A stretch of DNA of 64,000 nucleotides, from NCBI GenBank assembly GCA_002753335.1, contig PEAD01000005.1, forward strand, positions 1 through 64,000, given 5' to 3'. A model generated the notes under the pieces. It saw only the letters and a list, made by a program, of their open reading frames with translations. It was not told the origin of the DNA and ran no database searches. The translations under genes were made by a program, and so were the position numbers. Origin of the DNA: Nitrospirae bacterium MYbin3. Its GTDB lineage: Bacteria; Nitrospirota; Thermodesulfovibrionia; Thermodesulfovibrionales; Dissulfurispiraceae. Of the stretch, positions 57,685 through 64,000 are shown one piece after another (the stretch's first letter is position 1; every line of letters begins with the position of its first letter).

Positions 57685-59403
57685 CTATTTTATGCCGTAC
57701 TTTCTGATTTTGTAATATAGGTTTCTGACCGCAATATCAAGAAGTGCCGCTGTCTTTTCCCTATTGTCACCTGTTTCCTTCAACGCCCTGATAATCGCAG
57801 CCTTCTCTGCCTCGGCAGTTGACTGTGCCAGCGGCTGCACTGTCTTGCTTTCAACACCTAAAAATGTTTGTGCTATTCGTTCAGATCCCAGCAGAGGCAG
57901 ATGCTCTACCTCAATAATATTTTCCTTGTAACTCATGTTTATCATCGCCCTGCCGATTATATTTTCGAGCTCTCGCACATTGCCCGGCCAGTTGTAGTTC
58001 ATAAGGATTTCGAGCGCAAAGCGCGAAATGCCCTGCACCTCGCGGCCGAACTCCTGGTTCAGGCTGTAAATAATCTGTTCAACAAGGAGCGGAATATCAT
58101 TTCTGCGGTCCCTCAGTGGCGGAATATGTATAGGAATGACATTAAGCCTGTAGTATAGATCTTCCCTGAAAGATTTCTCCTTTATCTTTTGTTCAAGGTC
58201 TGCGTTGGTGGCGGTGATAATCCTGACATCAACAGATATGTGGCCGGTCCCCCCGACTTTTACTATCTCCTTTTCCTGAAGCACCCTTAGCAGCTTCTTC
58301 TGAAGTGATAGACTGATCTCTCCTATTTCATCCAGGAATATCGTACCTCGGGTCGCCTCCTCAAAAAGCCCTATTTTGCCGCCTTTAAGCGCACCGGTGA
58401 ACGCGCCCTCCTCGTAGCCAAAAAGCTCGCTTTCGAGCAACTCTTCCGCTATCGCAGCGCAGTTAACTCTTACAAACTGTCCTTTGCTCCTGCTGCTTGC
58501 ATTGTGTATCGCATGCGCAAAAAGCTCTTTGCCTGTACCGCTTTCACCCCGCAGCAAAACAGTAGCAGGAGTTTCTGCGGCGCGGCGCGCCTGCTCTTTC
58601 GCAATCTCAATAACCGGGCTCTTGCCTGTTATGTCATCCAGTGTATAGTCTGCCTTAAGATGTCTTATAAGTTTTTTTGCCTGTGCAAGGTTTTCGTTTA
58701 AAGAAATAATTTCGGAAATGTCATGAATAACTCCGACACTGCCGCTGATCTTGCCATCCACGATTACCGGGGCAACATTAACTATGACCGCTTTTTTTGC
58801 AGGCCCCACCTTCATTCTTACATTCCTTACCGGCTTGCCTGTCTTGAGCACTTGAAGATGCATGCTTTCGCCTTCGGCAATATCAATAGTTACTGGCCTG
58901 TTTATTACCGCCTCTTTCGGAAAGCCTGTGATTCTTGTGTATGCCGAGTTTACGATGATGTTATTGCCGTTCTCGTCCGCAACCGAAATAGCGTCTTCTG
59001 TTGATTCGATTATAGCCTCTAAAAGTGTGCGGAGTCGCCAAAGCCCAGAAACCTGGTCTGTCAGAGACTTTATTTCGGTAATATCGCGGAATACAGCTAT
59101 GGCGCCAATTACCTTTTCTTTTTCGTCCTTAAGAGGAATTCTGCTTGTGATAATTACGGTATGTCCAAGATTCTGCTGTCGGTTCATTTCGGTTTCTCCG
59201 CTCTTGAGAACAGCAGGAAGACGGGTATTCGGTATGGCATCAACAGCCTGTATGCCGATTACATTTTCTTTCTTGAGGCCTGTAATGCGTTCAGCAGCGG
59301 TGTTAAAAATAACTACGCGGCAGTCACGGTCAACCGCAATAATGCCGTCATTCAGCGAATCGAGAATAGTCCCAAATCCCTTGCTTATAAGCAATTCAAG
59401 CAT
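57685..59403 (-). CDS. Sigma-54-dependent activator with two PAS domains
   Basis: The 572-residue protein has PAS (about 9-115), PAS (about 128-235), AAA+ activator domain with Walker A GESGTGKE (286-293), GAFTGA (333-338) and Walker B TIFLDE (354-359), and a Fis-type HTH at about 530-572. There is no receiver, so it senses via PAS directly. It should activate RpoN promoters; targets are not seen. Confidence 0.95.
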   Translation of the reverse strand: MLELLISKGFGTILDSLNDGIIAVDRDCRVVIFNTAAERITGLKKENVIGIQAVDAIPNTRLPAVLKSGETEMNRQQNLGHTVIITSRIPLKDEKEKVIGAIAVFRDITEIKSLTDQVSGLWRLRTLLEAIIESTEDAISVADENGNNIIVNSAYTRITGFPKEAVINRPVTIDIAEGESMHLQVLKTGKPVRNVRMKVGPAKKAVIVNVAPVIVDGKISGSVGVIHDISEIISLNENLAQAKKLIRHLKADYTLDDITGKSPVIEIAKEQARRAAETPATVLLRGESGTGKELFAHAIHNASSRSKGQFVRVNCAAIAEELLESELFGYEEGAFTGALKGGKIGLFEEATRGTIFLDEIGEISLSLQKKLLRVLQEKEIVKVGGTGHISVDVRIITATNADLEQKIKEKSFREDLYYRLNVIPIHIPPLRDRRNDIPLLVEQIIYSLNQEFGREVQGISRFALEILMNYNWPGNVRELENIIGRAMINMSYKENIIEVEHLPLLGSERIAQTFLGVESKTVQPLAQSTAEAEKAAIIRALKETGDNREKTAALLDIAVRNLYYKIRKYGIK

Positions 59404-59423
59404 TATAATTTCAAAAAGTTTTT

Positions 59424-59536
59424 AACCACAGAGAACTCTGAGAAAGGCTCAAGGGAAAAAGAAAAAACAGTCAAAGAAACACAGAGCAAAATCATCTTTC
59501 CAAATATGTTAGCCTCTCTCTGTGTGCCCTGTGGTT
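59424..59536. repeat. MITE-like element with CCACAGAG/CTGTGGTT ends
   Basis: The 113-bp segment starts AACCACAGAG and ends CTGTGGTT, with partly complementary interiors (CACAGAG, CTCTGTGTG). Non-coding sequences of this CCACAGAG pattern recur in many environmental genomes as short palindromic repeats. It fills the gap between the activator and DUF4912 genes. Confidence 0.6.
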
Positions 59537-59557
59537 TGCTGTAATGCATTACTTTTT

Positions 59558-60376
59558 TTAATATGAGCAAAAAAACTGGGTTTCGTCAGGAAAATCAAAG
59601 GCAGGCAGATCCTTTTCAGCTTCAAAAAAAACGATGCTTCCATCAGCCGTAATCTTAGCGACCCTGCGTTTATGGCCAGAGTCGGATGATGATTCCATAG
59701 GTTCTGAGAAATGTCCAGGAAGATGCGGACGAGGTGAGCTTTCTATGGGCGAAAACAATCCATTCTTAGCCACAACACCGACCTCAACAACATAAAAACC
59801 TCCCGGCTTCACAGCAATAAAATGTTCATCCACCCTGTCGGATATCGGAACGAGAAACGATTCATCGCTCTTTATATCGATCACCTTCAGGTTAAGATCG
59901 CCTTCGTGTTTTGCAAAACTCTCTTCCGAAATCTCCCAATAGGCATATATCCGTTCTGGTGAAACGGTCATAACCATAACAATATTCTCATCCTGCTTGG
60001 CTAAAGATTTTTTGTTTATCTTTTTTACGGCCGGCTTTTTTGAAATTTCTGCTTTTGATTTTTCAGGTGGCGCTTTTTTCTTTTGTGCCGGAGTTTTTCT
60101 TTCAATCGCTGTTTTTTTAAGCGCTGCAGACTTCGAGGGTTTGGACTTTTTCTCTTCTTTTTTTGCTTTAGGCTTAACTTTTTTGGAAGGTACTACCGCC
60201 TTTTTTTTAGCAGATGCTACCTTTGCTTTCTTTTTTTCGGAAGGCTTAGAAGATTTCTTCGAGATAGCTTCTGCAAAATCATTTTTGGTCCAGCCTTTCT
60301 TTGCCGAAATTCCGGCTTCTTTGGCAAGGGATCTGAGCTCCTTTATATCTTTTTCTGCAATCTCTTTTTTCGTCAT
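59558..60376 (-). CDS. DUF4912 protein with SAP/Rho-N-like head and Lys-rich linker
   Basis: The 272-residue product has an N-terminal helical domain (about 1-40, KDIKELRSLAKEAGISAKKGWTK-like, as in SAP or Rho N-terminal DNA/RNA-binding units), a strongly Lys/Ala/Pro/Ser-rich stretch (about 42-125) like a histone H1 tail, and a DUF4912 domain (about 130-225, YAYWEISEES). The mix suggests nucleic-acid or chromosome-associated use; function is not established. It is the next gene downstream of polA on the same strand. Confidence 0.83.
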   Translation of the reverse strand: MTKKEIAEKDIKELRSLAKEAGISAKKGWTKNDFAEAISKKSSKPSEKKKAKVASAKKKAVVPSKKVKPKAKKEEKKSKPSKSAALKKTAIERKTPAQKKKAPPEKSKAEISKKPAVKKINKKSLAKQDENIVMVMTVSPERIYAYWEISEESFAKHEGDLNLKVIDIKSDESFLVPISDRVDEHFIAVKPGGFYVVEVGVVAKNGLFSPIESSPRPHLPGHFSEPMESSSDSGHKRRVAKITADGSIVFFEAEKDLPAFDFPDETQFFCSY

Positions 60377-60459
60377 CTTCTCCCCCAGCGGCGGTAAAGG
60401 CTGTAAGGGTAATTATATACCAACCTTTTCCAAAACTGCCAACGGCCAACCGGTGGCGG

Positions 60460-62265
60460 TCAATGCGCTTTTGCCCAGTTTTCGCCCCATCCCATATCCA
60501 CTTTAAGAGGGACAGAAAGCGTAAGAGCATTCTCCATCGCCTCCTTAACAAGAGAAAGAACCCTATTGAGCTCGTCATGAGGGCATTCAAACACAAGCTC
60601 ATCATGTATCTGCAGTATCATCCGTGTTTTAAAGTTGTTCTGTTTAAGACTGCCGCTTGCTGTTATCATCGCTTTTTTTACAAGATCTGCCGCAGTGCCC
60701 TGAATAGGTGTATTTATAGCAAACCTCTCGGACTGCTGTCTTATATTGCTGTTGGAGTTGTTGATGTCCGGCAGAGGCCTCTTTCTTCCAAGCAGGGTGG
60801 TGACATAACCGTCGGTCCTCGCTTTTTTGATAGTCTCCTCCATATAATCCTTAACTCCACCGTATTTGGCAAAATACTGTTCGATAAATACACCTGCTTC
60901 TTTGGGGGATATTCCAAGGGATTCAGAAAGACCAAAAGCGCTTATGCCGTAGATAACGCCGAAGTTTACCGTCTTTGCAACCCGGCGCATATCTGATGTC
61001 ACCACTTCGTTGGCAACTCCGAAAAGCTGGGCAGCGGTGTTGGTGTGTATATCCGCATCATGTATGAAGGCATCAATCAGCCCCTTGTCCCTGCTCATAT
61101 GGGCAAGTATCCTTAACTCCACCTGAGAATAATCTGCCGATATTATTACGCAGTCTTTGTCAGCTATAAAAACCTCTCGTATCTTCCTGCCCCAATCCCC
61201 TCGCACCGGAATATTCTGAAGATTCGGATCGCTGCTGCTAAGTCTGCCTGTTGCTGTTACGGTCTGGTTGAAAGATGTATGTATGCGGCCTGTTTGCTTA
61301 TTGGCTATCCTGGGAAGCGCATCAACATATGTTGTTTTGAGCTTATAAAATGTCCGGTAATTAAGAATCTGTTGAGGAAGCTCATGCTGCTTTGCAAGCT
61401 CCTCAAGCACCTCAACGCTCGTAGAGAAGCCTGTCTTGGTTTTCTTGGTAGGCTTCAACCCTAATTTTTCAAATAAAATCTGGGCAAGCTGCTTTGGGGA
61501 ATTTATGTTAAAGTTTTCTCCGGATATGCCGTATATACCTGATTCTATAAGGTCGAGCTCTCTTTCGAGCTCCTTGGACAACTCGCCAAGCCTTTCTGTG
61601 TCAACAAGCACGCCTGCCTGTTCCATATCTGCCAGTATGCGGATCAGAGGCATTTCCATAGAAAAATACAGTTCGCTAAGCCCTTCAGAATCGAGCTTCT
61701 TGAAAAGTATTTCTTTTAGCTCCATCGCAAGGGCCGCATCCTCTGCTGCGTATGGGGTCGCCTCATCAGGAGGTACGTCAGCAAAAGAATCCCTCTTGCC
61801 AAGAGCTTCGCTAAAAGGTCTTTTCCGATGGCTGAGATATTCTATTCCGGTGTCTTCAAGACTGTGGTTGGACTTGTTAGGATTCAACAGGTATGCAGCC
61901 ACCATAGTGTCATACAAATCGCCTTTTACAGCAGTATCTTCGCCTCTCAGCATCAAAATATCAAACTTGAGATTGTGGCCTATCTTCGGAATTGAAGAGT
62001 CTTCAAGCGGAGCCTTTAGAATGCTTAATGCCTCATCAACATTCCGGACATTGTTATGCCTGACAGGAACATAAAAGGCTTTACCCTTTTCCCTGCAAAG
62101 AGCTATGCCCACTACTGAATCGCTGAGAGGATTGCTGCCGGTTGATTCTATATCAAAGGCAAGTTCGGACAGGCTTATGGAATGCGAGTGGCTCTTCTTT
62201 TTTGCAGGTCTGCCATTTTCTTCTTTCTGCTCCGGCTCGTCCGCAAAAAGTGAATACTGCTTCAG
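60460..62265 (-). CDS. polA: DNA polymerase I, Klenow-type (no 5' nuclease domain), probable CTG start
   Basis: The product has a 3'-5' exonuclease with Exo I FDIEST, Exo II GHNLKFD and Exo III YAAED, then the polymerase with motif A DYSQVELRIL, motif B RRVAKTVNFGVIYG and motif C HDELVFE. The first ATG/GTG/TTG (GTG 62112) would cut off the FDIEST motif. The frame is open up to TAA 62272-62274, with CTG at 62265 preceded by GGAG at nine bases, giving about 601 residues, the Klenow size. The usual FEN domain is absent. It lies directly after the secreted protein gene, whose stop is the frame's limit. Confidence 0.85.
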   Translation of the reverse strand: MKQYSLFADEPEQKEENGRPAKKKSHSHSISLSELAFDIESTGSNPLSDSVVGIALCREKGKAFYVPVRHNNVRNVDEALSILKAPLEDSSIPKIGHNLKFDILMLRGEDTAVKGDLYDTMVAAYLLNPNKSNHSLEDTGIEYLSHRKRPFSEALGKRDSFADVPPDEATPYAAEDAALAMELKEILFKKLDSEGLSELYFSMEMPLIRILADMEQAGVLVDTERLGELSKELERELDLIESGIYGISGENFNINSPKQLAQILFEKLGLKPTKKTKTGFSTSVEVLEELAKQHELPQQILNYRTFYKLKTTYVDALPRIANKQTGRIHTSFNQTVTATGRLSSSDPNLQNIPVRGDWGRKIREVFIADKDCVIISADYSQVELRILAHMSRDKGLIDAFIHDADIHTNTAAQLFGVANEVVTSDMRRVAKTVNFGVIYGISAFGLSESLGISPKEAGVFIEQYFAKYGGVKDYMEETIKKARTDGYVTTLLGRKRPLPDINNSNSNIRQQSERFAINTPIQGTAADLVKKAMITASGSLKQNNFKTRMILQIHDELVFECPHDELNRVLSLVKEAMENALTLSVPLKVDMGWGENWAKAH

Positions 62266-62271
62266 TGTTTT

Positions 62272-62910
62272 TTACTCCACACCGCTCTTTTTAATAAACT
62301 TGTTGTAATAAGCCCTGCAGGACTTCATATCCTTCTTGCTGCAAGGCACGATAAGGTCTCTTTCTTCTTTTCCGTAGGCCTTATACGCTTGTGTTTCCCT
62401 TTTGGATATTTTTTTTACAACAGGCTCGGCTGCCACCGCAGGCTTTTCATTTTTTGCAGCAGCAATTCCCTTGCAAAGTACGCTATGGAGCGCATCTTCG
62501 GCGGTAAATGACGAAATATTAGTCCAGGGGTTATTAAGGAGAGGAGCCCTTACACGCTCACCTTCCAGAACCGTAATCTGCAGAAAACTGTACTGCCTTT
62601 CGGAGCAATTAATGCTCGTTAACGCCTCCAGCTTAACTTTTTTCTGCTCCATTTTCTGAATCCATACCGAAACAAAGCCGTCTGCTGGCTTAATCACACT
62701 GTTGCTATCATAAGAACATGCAAGCGCATCTTTGGAAAAATAATGCTTCCAGCTCTGATCGAAAAATTTATCGTTTTCGGCCGCGCGCTGCGCTTCTTCC
62801 TGCATACCCTCTGCGGTTGAAGTTTTAGACTCCTCGGCCTGAACCGGCACAGCAATTAAAATTATGGCAAAAAACAGAAAGAACGCTGTTTTAATTTCTC
62901 GATATATCAT
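62272..62910 (-). CDS. Secreted protein of unknown function preceding polA
   Basis: The 212-residue product has a signal peptide ending near VQA (about residue 24). The mature part contains a surface-entry-exclusion-like pattern of few cysteines and a mixed beta region, plus a lysine-rich C-terminal helix with CSKKDMKSCRAYYNKF. I do not recognise a family. It is in the same direction as polA, seven bases from its likely start. Confidence 0.7.
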   Translation of the reverse strand: MIYREIKTAFFLFFAIILIAVPVQAEESKTSTAEGMQEEAQRAAENDKFFDQSWKHYFSKDALACSYDSNSVIKPADGFVSVWIQKMEQKKVKLEALTSINCSERQYSFLQITVLEGERVRAPLLNNPWTNISSFTAEDALHSVLCKGIAAAKNEKPAVAAEPVVKKISKRETQAYKAYGKEERDLIVPCSKKDMKSCRAYYNKFIKKSGVE

Positions 62911-62975
62911 AAGTCTCTATCCTCCGCCGATTAAAATGAATATTTAATATTACAACTGGCTGATGATGGTGTCAA

Positions 62976-63015
62976 TAAAACAAATTGATAAAACAAATTG
63001 AGTAAAACAAATTGA
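62976..63015. repeat. Three direct repeats of TAAAACAAATTGA
   Basis: Copies at 62976-62988, 62989-63001 and 63003-63015 are identical 13-mers, the third after one G. They lie in the 178-base gap between divergent genes, 74 bases before the radical SAM start. Slippage is the simple origin; a binding site is possible. Confidence 0.75.
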
Positions 63016-63088
63016 GTATCCTTATCAGGATGTAGTTTTACGTATTTAAAGAGAAATCGTTTCTGCTAAAATTAAAGCCTAAACTATT

Positions 63089-64000
63089 ATGAGCACAAAG
63101 CTGTTTGATAAAATAGACCGGCTTCTCTCCAGAGAAACAGGCACGATATATAAAGACCCCGGCGGCAAGGTGTCTGTCTGTCTTGTGTATCCGAACACAT
63201 ACCGTATAGGAATGTCCAACCTTGGATTTCAGGGCATATACGGATTGCTGAACAGCCGCAGCGATGTTGTGTGCGAAAGGGCTTTTTTGCCTGACGATGA
63301 TGATATTCATATATATCGAAGATCCGGTACAAAAATATTCTCATTCGAATCAAAACGAAGGTTGACGGACTTCGATATCATCGCGTTTTCGCTTTCTTTC
63401 GAAAATGATTACCCTAACATAGCCAAAATACTTGATCTTGCAGGTATTCCGCTTTTGGCCTCTGATAGGAGCGGCCGTTATCCGTTGCTGATATCCGGAG
63501 GAGTGTGCTGTTTCTTTAATCCCGAACCTGTGGCCGAAATCTTCGATATAATTTTTATTGGCGAAGCTGAAGGGTCTTTAAGCGAGTTTATGGATTCGGT
63601 AAGAGTCAGCGATGATATCAAGGCGTCTGCAGCCACTATTGATGGAGTATATGTACCATCTTTTTATTCTTTGGAATACAATCAGGACGGGACTATCGAT
63701 AAGAGAGTTTCTTTGAACAATGCTCCGGAGAAGATTAAAGTCACGCATGTTCGAGATTTTAGTCACCGGATGACGGTAACAACGCCTGATTCAGAATTTT
63801 CTGGCATGTGCTTGATAGAGGTTATGCGCGGATGTCCTTGGAACTGCAGGTTCTGTCTTGTGGGGCACATTTACAACCCACCTAGAAAAAAAGATTTCGG
63901 AGCATTGCAAGCGGAAATAGAATCGTGCGGCGAAAAGAAGTCGGTCGGACTTATCGGTCCGTCATTGTCCGACTATCCTGCCATAAAAGAAGCCCTAATT
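63089..64000 (+). CDS. Radical SAM protein with B12-binding-like N-terminus (cut by window end)
   Basis: The first 304 residues are present with no stop before the window end. The N-terminal about 1-230 has the CLVYPNTYRIGMSNLGFQG start and ISGGVCCFFNPEPVAEI, typical of B12-binding-like radical SAM proteins. The [4Fe-4S] motif is CPWNCRFC with Cys249, Cys253 and Cys256. Such enzymes carry out SAM-dependent radical chemistry; this group (YgiQ/TIGR03960-like) is uncharacterised. ATG 63089 has no strong ribosome site. Confidence 0.85.
   Translation, partial: MSTKLFDKIDRLLSRETGTIYKDPGGKVSVCLVYPNTYRIGMSNLGFQGIYGLLNSRSDVVCERAFLPDDDDIHIYRRSGTKIFSFESKRRLTDFDIIAFSLSFENDYPNIAKILDLAGIPLLASDRSGRYPLLISGGVCCFFNPEPVAEIFDIIFIGEAEGSLSEFMDSVRVSDDIKASAATIDGVYVPSFYSLEYNQDGTIDKRVSLNNAPEKIKVTHVRDFSHRMTVTTPDSEFSGMCLIEVMRGCPWNCRFCLVGHIYNPPRKKDFGALQAEIESCGEKKSVGLIGPSLSDYPAIKEALI

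Noticed and set aside
59997-60506. Phe-rich plus-strand frames opposite the DUF4912 gene
   Set aside because: They mirror the Lys-rich AAA/AAG codons of the real gene.
62976-63015. CRISPR-like repeats
   Set aside because: Repeats are 13 bases with no spacers and no cas genes nearby.

Overview
The window reads as a continuous chromosomal segment of a Gram-negative (diderm) bacterium. It encodes a complete MlaD/MlaF/MlaE outer-membrane lipid transporter, a TatA-type translocase subunit, phosphatidylserine synthase and decarboxylase, lipoproteins, and a multiheme c-type cytochrome with nine CXXCH motifs. The low-to-moderate GC content, many PAS/GGDEF/HDOD signalling proteins, a DUF362 ferredoxin protein and a cbb3-type copper ATPase module suggest an environmental, redox-versatile organism of the Nitrospirota/deltaproteobacterial type. 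That placement is an inference from gene content and feel; no rRNA or tRNA gene was seen to confirm it. Genes are dense, often overlap by ATGA, and several starts are TTG or GTG.

Layout. 1-7.0 kb: secreted caspase-like protease, a coupled substrate-binding protein, a hybrid sensor kinase and a diguanylate cyclase. 7.0-15.8 kb (minus): one long operon rplI-dnaB-memo-mobA-tatA-alr-mlaE-mlaF-mlaD-aminotransferase. 16.0-20.3 kb (plus): HDOD-GAF protein, a very small P-loop ATPase and a fused membrane/spermidine-synthase protein. 20.3-28.7 kb (minus): carB, aat, then ilvC-psd-pssA-leuA-thioesterase with tight or overlapping junctions. 28.8-29.7 kb: a DMT permease. 29.7-35.6 kb (minus): a pyrimidine operon pyrR-pyrB-pyrC-TPR-carA-membrane protein, preceded by a readable PyrR-binding hairpin, an intrinsic terminator and a promoter. 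An intact IS4-family element (35788-37112, 18-bp inverted repeats, 9-bp target duplication) sits six bases upstream of that promoter.

37.1-45.7 kb: decayed DUF433 gene, DUF4384 lipoprotein-like protein, DUF362 ferredoxin, rRNA methyltransferase, nitrilase-family amidase, cyclophilin, YhcH-like protein, then a beta-propeller gene with an in-frame stop coupled to a multiheme cytochrome. 45.7-51.3 kb (minus): phasin-like protein, UbiB, FixH-like, SafE-like and CcoI-type copper ATPase. 51.3-56.6 kb (minus): recA-recX-duplicated lipoprotein-alaS-DUF4160-DUF2442. 56.6-64 kb: HEPN remnant, CPBP protease, sigma-54 activator, a MITE-like repeat, DUF4912 protein, a Klenow-type DNA polymerase I lacking the 5' nuclease domain, a secreted protein of unknown function, and the start of a radical SAM protein cut by the window end.

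Working together: the window contains all parts needed for de novo pyrimidine precursor synthesis up to dihydroorotate (carAB, pyrB, pyrC) with RNA-level control by PyrR; part of the branched-chain pathway (ilvC, leuA) linked to phosphatidylethanolamine synthesis; and the recA/recX SOS module. Nothing clearly qualifies as a CRISPR, phage or defence island. The most unusual observations are the pyr leader with its adjacent IS, the polymerase with a probable CTG start, the coupled propeller/cytochrome pair, and the HDOD/mini-ATPase/spermidine-synthase cluster.
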